63,010 bases of DNA from an uncultured Bacteroidales bacterium (GTDB taxonomy: Bacteria; Bacteroidota; Bacteroidia; Bacteroidales; UBA932): assembly GCA_949295645.1 (NCBI GenBank), contig CASFLY010000100.1:1-63010 (forward strand). The letters run 5' to 3'. Made by a program: the position numbers and the translations under genes. The number at the start of each line of letters is the position of its first letter. Within the stretch, counting starts at the first letter, position 1. Shown here in pieces: positions 34,104 to 44,282 of the stretch. Below the pieces are notes generated by a model. It made no database searches, had not been told where the DNA came from, and worked only from the letters and a program-made list of their open reading frames with translations.

Positions 34104-36050
34104 TCAGTCTTTATAGTTTCTGGTAGCTATCTTTATATTCTCGTACTTGAGAGGTTCCTTGTGAAGTTCAGGAAGCTCGTTCTCTCCCTTGTATTCCCAG
34201 GCAGCCACATACATGAAATTCTTGTCGTCACGGAGCGTTTCCCCGTCCTCGGTCTGCATCTCCTCACGGAAATGTCCTCCGCAGGACTCTTTCCTGTTGA
34301 GCGCATCGCGGGCCATCAGTTCTCCGATTTCGAGGAAATCAGCCAGTCTGAGAGCCTTCTCGAGCTCCTGGTTGAAATTATCCTTGTCTCCGGCCACATA
34401 GACGTCGGACCAGAATTCCTTGCGAAGCTCCTGAATCAGCTCGATAGCCTTTTTGAGTCCGGCTTCATTTCGGGCCATTCCGACATACTCCCACATAATA
34501 TGGCCGAGCTTCTTATGCATCTCGTCCACGGTATGCTTTCCCTTGATGGAAAGAAGCCTGTCGATCTTTGCCCTGACAGCCTTCTCGGCCTCTTCGAATT
34601 CAGGTGCGTTCGTATCGGTCTTCGGATTCTTGAACTGTGTGGCAAGATAGTCGCCTATGGTATAAGGAAGTATGAAATAACCGTCTGCAAGACCCTGCAT
34701 CAGGGCTGAAGCACCGAGACGGTTTCCTCCGTGGTCGCTAAAGTTTGCCTCACCTATGGCATAGAGTCCCGGAATGGTAGTCTGAAGGTTATAGTCCACC
34801 CAAAGACCTCCCATCGTATAGTGTATGGCCGGATAAATCATCATAGGTTCCTTGTACGGATTCACGGCAGTGATCTTTTCGTACATCTGGAAGAGGTTTC
34901 CGTATCTTTCGCGTATCTTGTCTTCTCCCAGGCGTGCGATGGCCGAACTGAAATCGAGGAATACGGCAAGTCCTGTTTCATTCACACCGAAGCCTGCATC
35001 GCATCTCTCCTTTGCCGCACGTGAAGCCACGTCACGAGGCACGAGATTTCCGAAAGCCGGATACCTGCGCTCGAGATAGTAGTCCCTGTCTTCTTCAGGA
35101 ATATCCGTAGGCTTGATTTCATGCTTGCGGAGCTTCATAACGTCTTCCTTTTTCTTTGGCACCCAGATACGTCCGTCGTTCCTCAGAGACTCGGACATAA
35201 GGGTCAGCTTGGACTGCTGGTCGCCATGTACAGGGATACACGTAGGATGAATCTGTGCGAAGCAAGGGTTTGCGAAGAACGCCCCTTTCTTATAGCACTG
35301 CCATGCCGCCGAACCGTTGCTGTTCATCGCATTGGTGGAAAGGAAATAGGTATTTCCGTATCCTCCGGAAGCAAGCACTACGGCATGTGCGCCGAACCTT
35401 TCAATTTCTCCCGTAACAAGATTCCTGGCTATAATACCTTTAGCTTCCCCGTTGATGAGGACTATGTCGAGCATCTCGTGACGAGGATAGCTCTTCACCG
35501 TACCTTCAGCTATCTGACGGTTCAAGGCAGCGTATGCCCCGAGAAGAAGCTGCTGTCCAGTCTGGCCGCGGGCATAGAACGTACGGCTTACCTGTGCACC
35601 TCCGAACGAACGGTTCGCAAGTAGTCCGCCGTATTCACGGGCAAACGGAACTCCCTGTGCCACACACTGGTCGATAATGTTTCCGCTGACTTCAGCCAGA
35701 CGGTAGACATTAGCCTCGCGGCTGCGGTAGTCGCCTCCCTTGATGGTCTCGTAGAAAAGACGGTAGACGGAATCATTGTCATTCTGGTAGTTCTTCGCTG
35801 CATTTATACCTCCCTGAGCCGCAATGGAATGCGCCCTGCGAGGCGAATCGCTTATACAGAACACCTTTACGTTATAACCGAGCTCACCGAGAGAAGCAGC
35901 TGCAGACGCTCCTCCCAGCCCCGTTCCGATGACGATGATTTCGAGTTTCCTTTTGTTGCCCGGATTGACAACTTTCAGCTGAGCTTTATGCTTTGTCCAT
36001 TTCTCAGACAAAGGACCCTCCGGAATCTTAGAAATTAATTTTTCGGCCAT
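34104..36050 (-). CDS. frdA: Fumarate reductase/succinate dehydrogenase flavoprotein subunit
   Basis: The catalytic subunit interconverting succinate and fumarate with FAD. The N-terminal FAD fold shows [26 protein letters not shown], and [20 protein letters not shown] holds the His that is the usual covalent FAD anchor. The capping and active-site region includes [33 protein letters not shown] (substrate His/Arg region) and [21 protein letters not shown]. The ATG at 36050 ([14 protein letters not shown]) is used; the frame extends 30 bases further without support. Length of 648 residues matches the Bacteroidetes type. frdB follows with a 6-base gap. Upstream there is about 115 bp with no sdhC/frdC-like gene, unlike the usual C-A-B order. 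Confidence 0.93.
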   Translation of the reverse strand: MAEKLISKIPEGPLSEKWTKHKAQLKVVNPGNKRKLEIIVIGTGLGGASAAASLGELGYNVKVFCISDSPRRAHSIAAQGGINAAKNYQNDNDSVYRLFYETIKGGDYRSREANVYRLAEVSGNIIDQCVAQGVPFAREYGGLLANRSFGGAQVSRTFYARGQTGQQLLLGAYAALNRQIAEGTVKSYPRHEMLDIVLINGEAKGIIARNLVTGEIERFGAHAVVLASGGYGNTYFLSTNAMNSNGSAAWQCYKKGAFFANPCFAQIHPTCIPVHGDQQSKLTLMSESLRNDGRIWVPKKKEDVMKLRKHEIKPTDIPEEDRDYYLERRYPAFGNLVPRDVASRAAKERCDAGFGVNETGLAVFLDFSSAIARLGEDKIRERYGNLFQMYEKITAVNPYKEPMMIYPAIHYTMGGLWVDYNLQTTIPGLYAIGEANFSDHGGNRLGASALMQGLADGYFILPYTIGDYLATQFKNPKTDTNAPEFEEAEKAVRAKIDRLLSIKGKHTVDEMHKKLGHIMWEYVGMARNEAGLKKAIELIQELRKEFWSDVYVAGDKDNFNQELEKALRLADFLEIGELMARDALNRKESCGGHFREEMQTEDGETLRDDKNFMYVAAWEYKGENELPELHKEPLKYENIKIATRNYKD

Positions 36051-36166
36051 TTTATATCGATTATTGAAATTTCGCCACAATTTTAGTGATTTTTACGCAA
36101 TTCCGCAATTAAATAACGATTGTTCTGCAAATTACTTCCTGTTATCCGCAAAAGACACACTCCGCG

Positions 36167-37441
36167 TCATTTCGGGCAAAGTCGGGAAATATCGGTATAA
36201 CGTTCGAACGAAGTCCTGTAAATATCGAAAAAGCCGGATGAAATTCCGTCGTACTCCCGGAGATAAGCCTCGATGGAAATGCCGCCGTCCCGGAACTTAC
36301 GGTATATGGATATGAATTTACGGTATATGGAAGCCTCCGCCCTGCGGCAGCAGTCCAAGGTAGACGCTCCGAAAGACGAACCGCCGAGTACATGCGTAAG
36401 ATCCATGTATTCCGGGTAATTGCTTATTTCAGGAAAACGGAAGACGTAGCGCCTTTTCAGGATGTCCGCAAGGCCGCAGAAGGTGTCCGGAGAAGATGAG
36501 GGGTATGACGACATTTCTTCAGGTATATGAGATTCTTCAGAGACCGGAACAGGAACGGTCACCGAGACTGCCGGATAGCCGAGTGCTGCCCAGAAGACGG
36601 TTTCGTCCGGATTTCCTCCGCTCGGAACACCTTGCACGACAGCTGCGGCGGACGTGCTTCTGCGTGGAATGAAATCCTGGTCCGGGACTATCCCCGTCGT
36701 TTTAGACAGAAATTCTCCGGCATCACGCACCAGGTCTATACCCATTACCTCGTGCCTGTAGGAACGGGAAAGTCTGTCGATGATACCGAGAGGCCCTGCC
36801 GAGGCAAGACTGCCCCTGTCTTTCATCTCCCGGAAAACGGCATACGCGGTCTTATACCTTTCCACTCCCTTCCACCGGTCTTTATCTCCCGTTTCAGAGA
36901 AATTGGTCACTACCCTGAAGCCGTCCTCTGTCGCATTCACATCGAACTTGCTATATGAAAAATTCCCCGTCTCGTACCAGGCAGCCCCTCCGAAAGCGTC
37001 TATGCAGCCGAAATTGGCCTCCACCCCCATAGGCTTGGAGAGCGTGTCAAGAAAATGCTCGAAATCTTCCAGTGTGGCACATATTTCCAAAGCCCTGTAC
37101 ATCAGTCTCCCCTCCCTGTCCATACTTGAAGCCGGCACATCGTCGTTCTTCAGACAGTAGGATGCGGTATTCATCACGGCGAACCCGGCAGTATTCGCAC
37201 CTATCCATACCTCGCCGCCCTCCGATTCCGAATTCACAAGCCCTGTAAAGGCGTATTTCTCCCCCTTGAAATGCCTGACACTGTTATCAAGACGGTCAGT
37301 ATCCCTGTTCTTCCACATCAGCGGCCTCCCGTCCTCCGTCACCTTCCCCGAAATTATCACCGCAGTACACGCCTCCGCCCGCTGCCGTCCTACCGTCACT
37401 GACAGCAGCATCCAGAATACAATTATTATATAGTATCTTAC
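36167..37441 (-). CDS. C45-type Ntn hydrolase/acyltransferase, secreted
   Basis: An autoproteolytic N-terminal-nucleophile hydrolase related to acyl-CoA:6-aminopenicillanic-acid acyltransferase (family C45). A signal-like N-terminus (MVRYYIIIVFWMLLSVTVG) is followed by AEACTAVIISGKVTEDGRPLMWKNRDTDRLDN. The Cys after the Ala-Glu-Ala is the expected nucleophile exposed by cleavage. VWIGANTAGFAVMNTASYCL, NFGCIDAFGGAAWYETGNF and the late RYDLTHV-like LTHVLGGSSFGASTLDC fit the fold. The ATG at 37441 is chosen; the frame runs 15 codons further back. The substrate is not known; bile-acid or penicillin activity should not be assumed. It stands alone between ruvB and frdA. Confidence 0.78.
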   Translation of the reverse strand, partial: VRYYIIIVFWMLLSVTVGRQRAEACTAVIISGKVTEDGRPLMWKNRDTDRLDNSVRHFKGEKYAFTGLVNSESEGGEVWIGANTAGFAVMNTASYCLKNDDVPASSMDREGRLMYRALEICATLEDFEHFLDTLSKPMGVEANFGCIDAFGGAAWYETGNFSYSKFDVNATEDGFRVVTNFSETGDKDRWKGVERYKTAYAVFREMKDRGSLASAGPLGIIDRLSRSYRHEVMGIDLVRDAGEFLSKTTGIVPDQDFIPRRSTSAAAVVQGVPSGGNPDETVFWAALGYPAVSVTVPVPVSEESHIPEEMSSYPSSSPDTFCGLADILKRRYVFRFPEISNYPEYMDLTHVLGGSSFGASTLDCCRRAEASIYRKFISIYRKFRDGGISIEAYLREYDGISSGFFDIYRTSFERYTDISRLCPK

Positions 37442-37495
37442 CATACTCACCATACTCAACTTCAGATAACCTGCGGTTATTTCCACTTACAGCAG

Positions 37496-37520
37496 ATCCC
37501 TCGACTTCGCTCGGGATGAC
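37496..37520 (+). repeat. Interspersed short repeat beside the 45-bp array
   Basis: Contains an exact TCGACTTCGCTCGGGATGAC core (37501-37520). Its last six bases start the first unit of the 45-bp tandem array. Confidence 0.6.
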
Positions 37521-37649
37521 TTGGAGCATCATAACAACGTCGTCTCAGAATCACAGTCAGATGACTTGGAGTATCAGAACAACGTCGCCTCAGAATCACA
37601 GTCAGATGACTTGGAGTATCAGAACAACGTCGCCTCAGAATCACAGTCA
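37515..37649. repeat. 45-bp tandem array covering the 3' end of ruvB
   Basis: Three units lie at 37515-37559, 37560-37604 and 37605-37649; the second and third are identical and the first has three or four differences. The third unit contains the last nine ruvB codons (DCDSEATLF region) and the stop at 37619-37621. The other two units therefore repeat the end of ruvB outside the gene, each with its own in-frame stop. No spacers are present. Confidence 0.85.
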
Positions 37650-38653
37650 GAAGAAATTCTGTCGATACCGAGATGACTGTAAGCCAGCTCAGTAGCCTCC
37701 CTCCCCCGAGGCGTCCTCACAACAAACCCCTCCTTTATAAGAAACGGCTCATAAACCTCCTCGAGAGTCCCCTGCTCCTCCCCTATCGCCGTAGCTATCG
37801 TATTCGCCCCCACAGGGCCGCCCTTGAACTTGGTTATTATCGTCCTCAATATTTTATTGTCTACCGAATCCAGCCCGCGCTTGTCGATATTCAGCGCATC
37901 GAGCGCATACCTCGCAATCTTCAGGTCGATATGCCCGTCCCCCATCACCTGCGCGAAATCCCGGACTCTCCTCAGAAGCGAATTCGCTATACGCGGTGTC
38001 CCACGGCTTCTTAAAGCTATCTCCGTCGCCGCTTCAGCATCTATTCCTACCCCGAGGATTTCGGCACTTCTCTTCACTATCCGCACCAAATCCGCCGTAT
38101 CATAATACTCCAGGGCGAACTTGATCCCGAAACGCGCCCTCAAAGGCGAAGTCAGCAGGCCGCTCCGTGTGGTCGCCCCCACCAAAGTAAAAGGATTCAG
38201 GGAAATCCTCACCGACCTGGCCCCTGGTCCCTTGTCTATCATAATATCTATAACGAAATCCTCCATTGCCGAATACAGGTACTCCTCCACCACGGGAGAA
38301 AGCCTGTGTATCTCGTCGATGAACAGCACGTCGCCCTCGTCGAGAGATGTCAGCAGGCCGGCCAGATCGCCAGGCTTGTCGAGCACCGGACCGGACGTCA
38401 CCTTCAGCCCTGCACCTAGCTCGTTGGCGATAATATGTGCCAGAGTCGTCTTGCCCAAGCCCGGAGGGCCATGAAAAAGTACGTGGTCGAGAGATTCGCC
38501 ACGCATTTTCGCAGCCTTTACGAAAATCTTCAGGTTAGCTATGATCTTGTCCTGTCCGGTAAAGTCGCCGAGAGCCTGCGGACGTATTATCCTGTCGAAT
38601 TCCCTGTCCTTCCCCTGGCCGGCGTCGTGCGGATCGAATCTGTCATTCATCAT
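37619..38653 (-). CDS. ruvB: Holliday junction branch migration helicase RuvB
   Basis: A hexameric AAA+ motor that pumps DNA through RuvA-bound junctions. [66 protein letters not shown] contains Walker A (GPPGLGKTT), [13 protein letters not shown] is Walker [19 protein letters not shown] is the sensor region and [23 protein letters not shown] is sensor 2. The DNA-binding tail is [43 protein letters not shown]. The first ATG at 38653 is used, as the codon upstream (38659) is TTG. The last residues ([11 protein letters not shown]) are part of a tandem duplication. It runs divergently from mfd across the presumed origin. Confidence 0.95.
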   Translation of the reverse strand: MMNDRFDPHDAGQGKDREFDRIIRPQALGDFTGQDKIIANLKIFVKAAKMRGESLDHVLFHGPPGLGKTTLAHIIANELGAGLKVTSGPVLDKPGDLAGLLTSLDEGDVLFIDEIHRLSPVVEEYLYSAMEDFVIDIMIDKGPGARSVRISLNPFTLVGATTRSGLLTSPLRARFGIKFALEYYDTADLVRIVKRSAEILGVGIDAEAATEIALRSRGTPRIANSLLRRVRDFAQVMGDGHIDLKIARYALDALNIDKRGLDSVDNKILRTIITKFKGGPVGANTIATAIGEEQGTLEEVYEPFLIKEGFVVRTPRGREATELAYSHLGIDRISSDCDSEATLF

Positions 38654-38659
38654 AATCAA

Positions 38660-38978
38660 AAATTATTTTTACAAATATAGTCTATTTAAGAAAATGATTC
38701 TGATGATAATGCTGTGGATATGTTGATAAGTCCGGAATCATATCTTACAATCAATGGTTTACATTAATATTTTATCTACACCTACTGTATTTTCCATCTG
38801 TAGAAAACTATGGGAAAGTCACAGGTATTTTTCTTGGAAATTAAAATTTAATCCCGATTATACGTTTTTTTCGGATTTTATAATTTATTTTTGAATTTGT
38901 TTTAACAGCGATATCTACAGTTTTTCTACAGGATTTTGCGGGGTTATAAACAGGTTTTCAACAGGAAAAACGATAAAA
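38660..38978. other. oriC: Candidate replication origin (oriC) between ruvB and mfd
   Basis: This 319-bp gene-free, very AT-rich gap contains a cluster of DnaA-box-like nonamers: tgtggatat (38713-38721, reverse) and tgttgataa (38721-38729, reverse, TTATCAACA), ttatctaca (38772-38780), atatctaca (38911-38919), ttttctaca (38922-38930), ttataaaca (38944-38952) and ttttcaaca (38955-38963). An A/T tract from 38835 to 38910 could melt. The flanking genes diverge (ruvB minus, mfd plus), and sampled base counts switch from C-rich (37741-37800: G 11, C 24) to G-rich (39181-39240: G 18, C 12). The gap could also just carry two promoters. Confidence 0.55.
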
Positions 38979-41900
38979 ATGTTAATAAACGGGAAATCTA
39001 CATCTCTGCTTCAGGACAAGATAAAGTCATCGGAACGTATTTACTGCTCGGGACTCTTCCTGTCGGCACGCTGGTTCGTTTTCTCATCCGTAGCCAGTTC
39101 CGGCCTGCATCTCATAGTGCTTCCCGACAAGGAATCTGCGGAATATTGTTCTTCCGACCTGTACAATCTCATCGAGGGCGACAGGGTGTTTTTTCTGCCG
39201 GATACGGGCAAGAAGATAGAGCGGAGCAACTACAAAGCCTCCCTCGAAGTGCAGAGAACTTCCGCAATAAGCAGTATATTGGGCAGAAAAGACGATGATC
39301 TGACCGTCATTGTGTCATACCCGGACGCACTGAATGAAAAAATGCCGTCTGAGGATGAGGTCAACGATTCCGTCATCACATTGAAAAAGGGTGAGGATAC
39401 GGACTATGACGGACTGTGCCGTAGACTTGCGGAAGAAGGCTTCATAAAGGTGGATTTCGTGTCCGAGCCGGGACAATATGCGGTAAGGGGAGGCCTTATA
39501 GACATATTTTCCTATTCTTTCAACAATCCTTTCCGCATTTCGTTTTTCGGAAGCGAAATAGAAAGCATCAGCATATTCAACTGCAACACACAGCTTTCTG
39601 AAGACACCGCGGACAGTGTGGATATCTATCCAGAGCTTGTGGCCGGGGAAACTGACGGCGGGAAGCCCGTTTCCGACATTCTTCCTCCGGACACCATAGT
39701 ATGGCTGGATTCTTCCGATATGTACCGGAACGAATGTTTTTTCCAGGGACTGGACAGGTTCAGACAGGTATATCTCGACACTCCCCTTTCCTGCCAGGAT
39801 GCTCCCGGCGACTGTCAGGTCAGGTTCGACATAGCTCCCCAGCCCGTATTCAACAAGAATTTCGAACTCCTTGTCGAGGATATAAGGAAAAGGACGGAGG
39901 AAGGCTGGAAAGTCTTCATTTACGGAGAAAAGGAATCCCAGGCGGACAGGCTCAGGTCCATATTGTCTCAGTACGGAGGCATTATCCCTTCATTCTGTAC
40001 GGGAAAAAATATCCACAGCGGTTTCATAGACAACCAGGACAGGATATGCTGCTATTCAGACCATGAGATTTTCGACCGTTTCCACAGGGTGACGATAAGG
40101 CGGAGCGTGGAAAAGAGCGAACAGCTTACGATAAACGACCTGACGTCGTTCAATATAGGCGACTATATAGTGCATATAGATCATGGTGTCGGGATATTCG
40201 GCGGGCTTGTGCGTATAAAGGATGACAGGGGAAGGATGCACGAAGTGGTGAAACTTCTGTATAAGGATAATGATACCGTACTCGTTTCCGTACACTCCCT
40301 CCACAAGATATCAAGGTACAAGTCCAAGGATGCGGAACCTCCCAAGATACACAAGCTCGGCTCCAGGGCCTGGCAGAATCTCAAGACCAATACCAAGAAC
40401 AAGGTCAAGGACATAGCCAAGGAGCTGATTCAGCTCTATGCCAAAAGAAAGAGTGTCAGGGGCTTTGCCTTTTCTCCGGATTCATACCTGCAGGAGGAGC
40501 TGGAGTCTTCCTTTATGTATGAGGACACACCTGATCAGGAGAAAGCCGTGAAGGCCGTCAAGAGGGATATGGAGGCGGACTGCCCTATGGACAGGCTTGT
40601 ATGCGGCGATGTGGGATTCGGCAAGACGGAAGTGGCCGTACGCGCTGCATTCAAGGCGGTGTCGGACAGCAAGCAGGTCGCGGTCCTGGTCCCTACTACC
40701 ATACTTGCCCTGCAGCATTACAATACCTTCAAATCGCGTCTCAAGGATTTTCCCTGCAATATCGACTATGTCAGCCGACTGAGGACAGCCAGAGAAGTCT
40801 CCGAAATACAGAAAAGACTGAAGTCGGGCAACATCGACATTATAATAGGTACCCATAAATTAATAGGAAAGGGTTTTGAATTCAAGGATCTCGGCCTGCT
40901 GGTCATCGATGAGGAGCAGAAGTTCGGCGTGAGCGCGAAGGAAAAGCTGCGCCAGCTGAAAGCCTCCGTGGATACATTGACCCTTACCGCCACTCCGATA
41001 CCGAGGACCCTGCAGTTTTCTCTTCTCGGGGCACGAGACCTTTCGATTATCAATACTCCCCCGCCCAACAGGATTCCCGTACAGACCGAAATCATGCTGT
41101 TCGATTCCGATGAAATCAGACGTATCATCGATTATGAGCTGAACCGTGGAGGACAGATATTTTTCGTTCACAACAGGGTAGAGGAACTCCAGTCGGTATA
41201 TGATATACTGCACAGGATAGAGCCGGATATGAAAATCTGCGTGGCCCACGGCCAGATGGAGCCCAAAACTCTCGAGAACAAGATTCTTGACTTTATGGAG
41301 GGGGATTATGACATGCTCCTGTGTACCACCATAATAGAAAACGGTCTCGACATCCCGAATGCCAACACCATCATTATAAACCAGGCCCAGAACATAGGCC
41401 TGAGCGATCTGCACCAGTTGAGAGGCCGTGTCGGGAGATCGAACAAAAGGGCGTTCTGCTACATGATAGTGCCTCCTTTAGTGTCCATTACCGACGATGC
41501 CAGAAGGAGACTGAAGGCGATAGAATCGTTTTCAGATCTCGGCAGCGGCTTCAACATTGCCATGCAGGATCTCGATATCCGAGGTGCGGGAAACCTTCTC
41601 GGAGCGGAGCAGAGCGGTTTTATTTCGGACATGGGACTCGAAACCTATCAGAAAATACTTGCAGAGGCTATGGAGGAACTCGGTGTGGAGGCCGGATCCA
41701 CGGCAGGAAGGTCGGACGAATCGTACGTTTCTGACTGTACCATCGAAACCGACCAGCTGGCGCTTATTCCTGACAGCTACATAGACATCACGGCAGAGAA
41801 GATAAGGATATACAAGGAGCTTGATTCCATGTCGGATGAGAAGTCGCTCGACAGATACAGGAATATGCTCGAAGACAGGTTCGGAAGGATTCCGGAGGAA

Positions 41901-42173
41901 CTCGACAGGCTTTTCGACATCGTAAGGATAAGGCAGACGGGCCAGAAACTCGGTTTCGAGAAGATTATCATCAAGAACGGTGTCATGATATGTTTTTTCA
42001 TATCCAATCCTCTGTCCGGATATTACCGTTCCGACAAATTCTCTTCCATACTCCGGAATCTCAGCGCATACCCGCAGATAGAATTGAAACAGAATGACAA
42101 CAGGCTGCGTATTTTCGTGAAAAACGTCGATTCGCTGTCCACGGCCTTTTCCATATTGAAAAAATTGCAGTAA
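38979..42173 (+). CDS. mfd: Transcription-repair coupling factor Mfd
   Basis: Removes stalled RNA polymerase at lesions and recruits UvrA. The UvrB-homology module occupies about residues 1-330; the RNA polymerase-interacting domain is near 390-460 (TSFNIGDYIVHIDHGVGIFGGLVRI and SVHSLHKISRYKSKDAEPPKIHKLGSRAWQNLK). The translocase motor follows with Walker A RLVCGDVGFGKTEVAVRAAFKAV and DEEQKFG for the DEAD/DExx box, LTATPIPRTLQFSLLGARDLSIINTPPPNRIPVQT and TTIIENGLDIPNANTIIINQAQNIGLSDLHQLRGRVGRS (helicase motif VI). The TRG motif and C-terminal regulatory domain continue to residue 1064. The length is slightly short of E. coli Mfd (1148). It is the first gene to the right of the candidate origin. 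Confidence 0.95.
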   Translation: MLINGKSTSLLQDKIKSSERIYCSGLFLSARWFVFSSVASSGLHLIVLPDKESAEYCSSDLYNLIEGDRVFFLPDTGKKIERSNYKASLEVQRTSAISSILGRKDDDLTVIVSYPDALNEKMPSEDEVNDSVITLKKGEDTDYDGLCRRLAEEGFIKVDFVSEPGQYAVRGGLIDIFSYSFNNPFRISFFGSEIESISIFNCNTQLSEDTADSVDIYPELVAGETDGGKPVSDILPPDTIVWLDSSDMYRNECFFQGLDRFRQVYLDTPLSCQDAPGDCQVRFDIAPQPVFNKNFELLVEDIRKRTEEGWKVFIYGEKESQADRLRSILSQYGGIIPSFCTGKNIHSGFIDNQDRICCYSDHEIFDRFHRVTIRRSVEKSEQLTINDLTSFNIGDYIVHIDHGVGIFGGLVRIKDDRGRMHEVVKLLYKDNDTVLVSVHSLHKISRYKSKDAEPPKIHKLGSRAWQNLKTNTKNKVKDIAKELIQLYAKRKSVRGFAFSPDSYLQEELESSFMYEDTPDQEKAVKAVKRDMEADCPMDRLVCGDVGFGKTEVAVRAAFKAVSDSKQVAVLVPTTILALQHYNTFKSRLKDFPCNIDYVSRLRTAREVSEIQKRLKSGNIDIIIGTHKLIGKGFEFKDLGLLVIDEEQKFGVSAKEKLRQLKASVDTLTLTATPIPRTLQFSLLGARDLSIINTPPPNRIPVQTEIMLFDSDEIRRIIDYELNRGGQIFFVHNRVEELQSVYDILHRIEPDMKICVAHGQMEPKTLENKILDFMEGDYDMLLCTTIIENGLDIPNANTIIINQAQNIGLSDLHQLRGRVGRSNKRAFCYMIVPPLVSITDDARRRLKAIESFSDLGSGFNIAMQDLDIRGAGNLLGAEQSGFISDMGLETYQKILAEAMEELGVEAGSTAGRSDESYVSDCTIETDQLALIPDSYIDITAEKIRIYKELDSMSDEKSLDRYRNMLEDRFGRIPEELDRLFDIVRIRQTGQKLGFEKIIIKNGVMICFFISNPLSGYYRSDKFSSILRNLSAYPQIELKQNDNRLRIFVKNVDSLSTAFSILKKLQ

Positions 42174-42231
42174 CATAAATTCGCGGTTTGGAGAAACATA
42201 AATTCGTCGTACCGACGTCGATACACATATT

Positions 42232-42939
42232 ATGGCAAATCTTGTAATAGATATAGGAAATACGGTACTTAAAGCCGCATGGGCCGAAGGAACAACCATA
42301 GGAAAGACTTTCCGTTATCAGGGGGAAAAGCCCGTGGACTTCATACTGTCCCTTACGGCAAGGGAGAGGCCGGAGGTGATGATGGTGGCTTCCGCTGCGG
42401 AAATTCCCCTCTACGACGTTCAAAGGCTTGAAGGCGTATGCGACAGGCTTGTCTTCATCGATGACAGAAAAGAGAAGGAAAACCTTCCGGCCTACCTTTC
42501 CCCGGACAGGGTGGCCTCGATAATAGCGTCCAGGTACCTGTTCAAGGGAAAAGGCTGTACGATATTCGATTTCGGCACTACCATCACGGTCGACTTCACC
42601 GATACGGATGGCGTATACCTCGGAGGAAACATATCGCCAGGCTGCCGTACGAGGTTCAGATCCCTGAACAGATATTCCAAAGGTCTGCCGCTTTTAGACA
42701 CGCCCGAATCCGTTCTTAAAAAGGGAAATTCGCTTGTTTCATCGATAGAATCGGGCGTTGTATCGGGAATAATTTTTGAAGTGCAGGGATATTTTGCCGA
42801 AAACCCCGAAAATATCGCGGTTTTTACCGGAGGGGATGCAATTTATTTTGCAAAACGCGTTAAAAACCCCATCTTTGTAGTTTGTAATTTAGTTTTGATG
42901 GGATTAGCTATAGCGGCTGATGAATATGTTAAGGAATAG
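42232..42939 (+). CDS. coaX: Type III pantothenate kinase
   Basis: Phosphorylates pantothenate in coenzyme A synthesis, with no feedback inhibition by CoA, and needs a monovalent cation. The ASKHA-type fold shows LVIDIGNTVLKAAWAEG (phosphate-binding loop with the conserved Asp), GCTIFDFGTTITVDFTDTDGVYLGGNISPGCRTRFRSL (second phosphate loop and the catalytic Asp) and AVFTGGDAIYFAKRV near the C-terminus. At 235 residues it is about normal. The next gene starts 20 bases inside its 3' end, so translation is coupled to the outer-membrane protein gene, the conserved Bacteroidales arrangement. Confidence 0.93.
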   Translation: MANLVIDIGNTVLKAAWAEGTTIGKTFRYQGEKPVDFILSLTARERPEVMMVASAAEIPLYDVQRLEGVCDRLVFIDDRKEKENLPAYLSPDRVASIIASRYLFKGKGCTIFDFGTTITVDFTDTDGVYLGGNISPGCRTRFRSLNRYSKGLPLLDTPESVLKKGNSLVSSIESGVVSGIIFEVQGYFAENPENIAVFTGGDAIYFAKRVKNPIFVVCNLVLMGLAIAADEYVKE

Positions 42940-44251
42940 ACCACTTCTCTTGTTTTCTACAATAGCGTGCCTTTTTTCCGCCTGTTTTTCCTTATCGGGT
43001 CAGACAAACGGATCTTACGGGGCGTATTCTCCCTATTCCGTTTTCGGACTCGGGGAAATTTCCCGCGAAGGTACGGCTTACAACAAGAGTATGGGAGGGG
43101 TAGGTATCGCATCGAACAACAGAAGGTTTCTCAACATAATGAATCCGGCTTCGCTTTCCATACGCGACAGCAGTTCCTTTATGGCCGACTTCGGTATCGT
43201 GCAGAAGAATACCCTGTACCGTCAGAATGACCTGAAATCGGGGAATAATACATTCAATATGTATAATTTCGTGATAAGTTTCCCTGTCTACAAGTCTTCT
43301 GCGATGATGATAGGCATCACCCCTTTCAGCGATATAGGATATGATATCCGTCAGAAACAGACGAACCAGGACATCATAGGCAACACAGGTAACATAACAT
43401 ACAATACCTATGGAGAGGGCAGCGTCTACCAGCTGTTCATAGGCGGGGGAGTGACATTCTGGAAAAGGCTTTCTTTAGGGGCGGAAGCCATATATTACTT
43501 CGGAAACCTCGACAAGGTGTACAACCAGGATTTTACCAATACCTCTTATGCTTCCCTGAAAAGCGGATACGAACTGATGATAAGGGGGATTACAGGGAAA
43601 TTCGGGGCACAGTACCAGATACCTCTGAAAAACGACATTTCCTTAGTGCTCGGGGCCACGTACAGGATGCGTACCGGGATAAAGGGCATGACCGTCTATT
43701 ATGAGAACAAGAACACTTCGGAAATAGTCGACACCTTGGTCTATAACGAGATGATCAACGGCAAGGACAACAGCCTGAAGATAGCCGGAGAACTCGGAGT
43801 GGGAGTGTCAATCAAAAAGGGGGAACACTGGAGCGCAGAGTTCGATTACATCAGGTCCGACTGGAGAAACTGCGGCATGGAGGGATATGACGGATACAGT
43901 GTCAGCGGTGCTTCCACATTCACTTCCAACGCTTCCCAGTCTTTCAGGGCAGGATTCGAGATAGTTCCAAACAGAAACGATATCAGGTATTATCTCAGAA
44001 GGTGTGCCTACAGGGTCGGGGCATATTACGAACAGGCATACTACAAGCTCGACGGGAATCAGGTAAATTCAATGGGGCTTACCTTCGGAGTGACGCTGCC
44101 TGTGTTCAGATGGTACAACGGACTGACCCTCGGTGTAGATTTGGGACAGAGAGGAAGTTTGAAAACCAATATGGTACGGGAAAGATACATATCCTTTACC
44201 GTGGGTTTCAACATATTCGACATCTGGTTCCAGAAACCGAGGTACAATTAG
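42920..44251 (+). CDS. Outer-membrane beta-barrel protein
   Basis: A 443-residue exported protein. The signal peptide is MNMLRNRPLLLFSTIACLFSACFSLSG. The body has amphipathic beta strands ending in aromatic residues, with a Phe/Tyr-rich C-terminus (ISFTVGFNIFDIWFQKPRYN) like porin-type barrels. The N-terminal part GAYSPYSVFGLGEISREGTAYNKSMGGVGIASNNRRFLNIMNPASLS resembles the long-chain fatty-acid transporter/PorP-like group of Bacteroidetes outer-membrane proteins. It overlaps coaX and precedes the TPR, LptC and chaperone genes, a cluster concerned with the outer membrane. Substrate and partners are not known. Confidence 0.75.
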   Translation: MNMLRNRPLLLFSTIACLFSACFSLSGQTNGSYGAYSPYSVFGLGEISREGTAYNKSMGGVGIASNNRRFLNIMNPASLSIRDSSSFMADFGIVQKNTLYRQNDLKSGNNTFNMYNFVISFPVYKSSAMMIGITPFSDIGYDIRQKQTNQDIIGNTGNITYNTYGEGSVYQLFIGGGVTFWKRLSLGAEAIYYFGNLDKVYNQDFTNTSYASLKSGYELMIRGITGKFGAQYQIPLKNDISLVLGATYRMRTGIKGMTVYYENKNTSEIVDTLVYNEMINGKDNSLKIAGELGVGVSIKKGEHWSAEFDYIRSDWRNCGMEGYDGYSVSGASTFTSNASQSFRAGFEIVPNRNDIRYYLRRCAYRVGAYYEQAYYKLDGNQVNSMGLTFGVTLPVFRWYNGLTLGVDLGQRGSLKTNMVRERYISFTVGFNIFDIWFQKPRYN

Positions 44252-44282
44252 AGTTAAAATTCGGAAACAAACTTATTTTGAT

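Noticed and set aside
37515..37649. CRISPR or coding repeat
   Set aside because: Units are joined end to end and each holds a stop codon; the third is the ruvB end.
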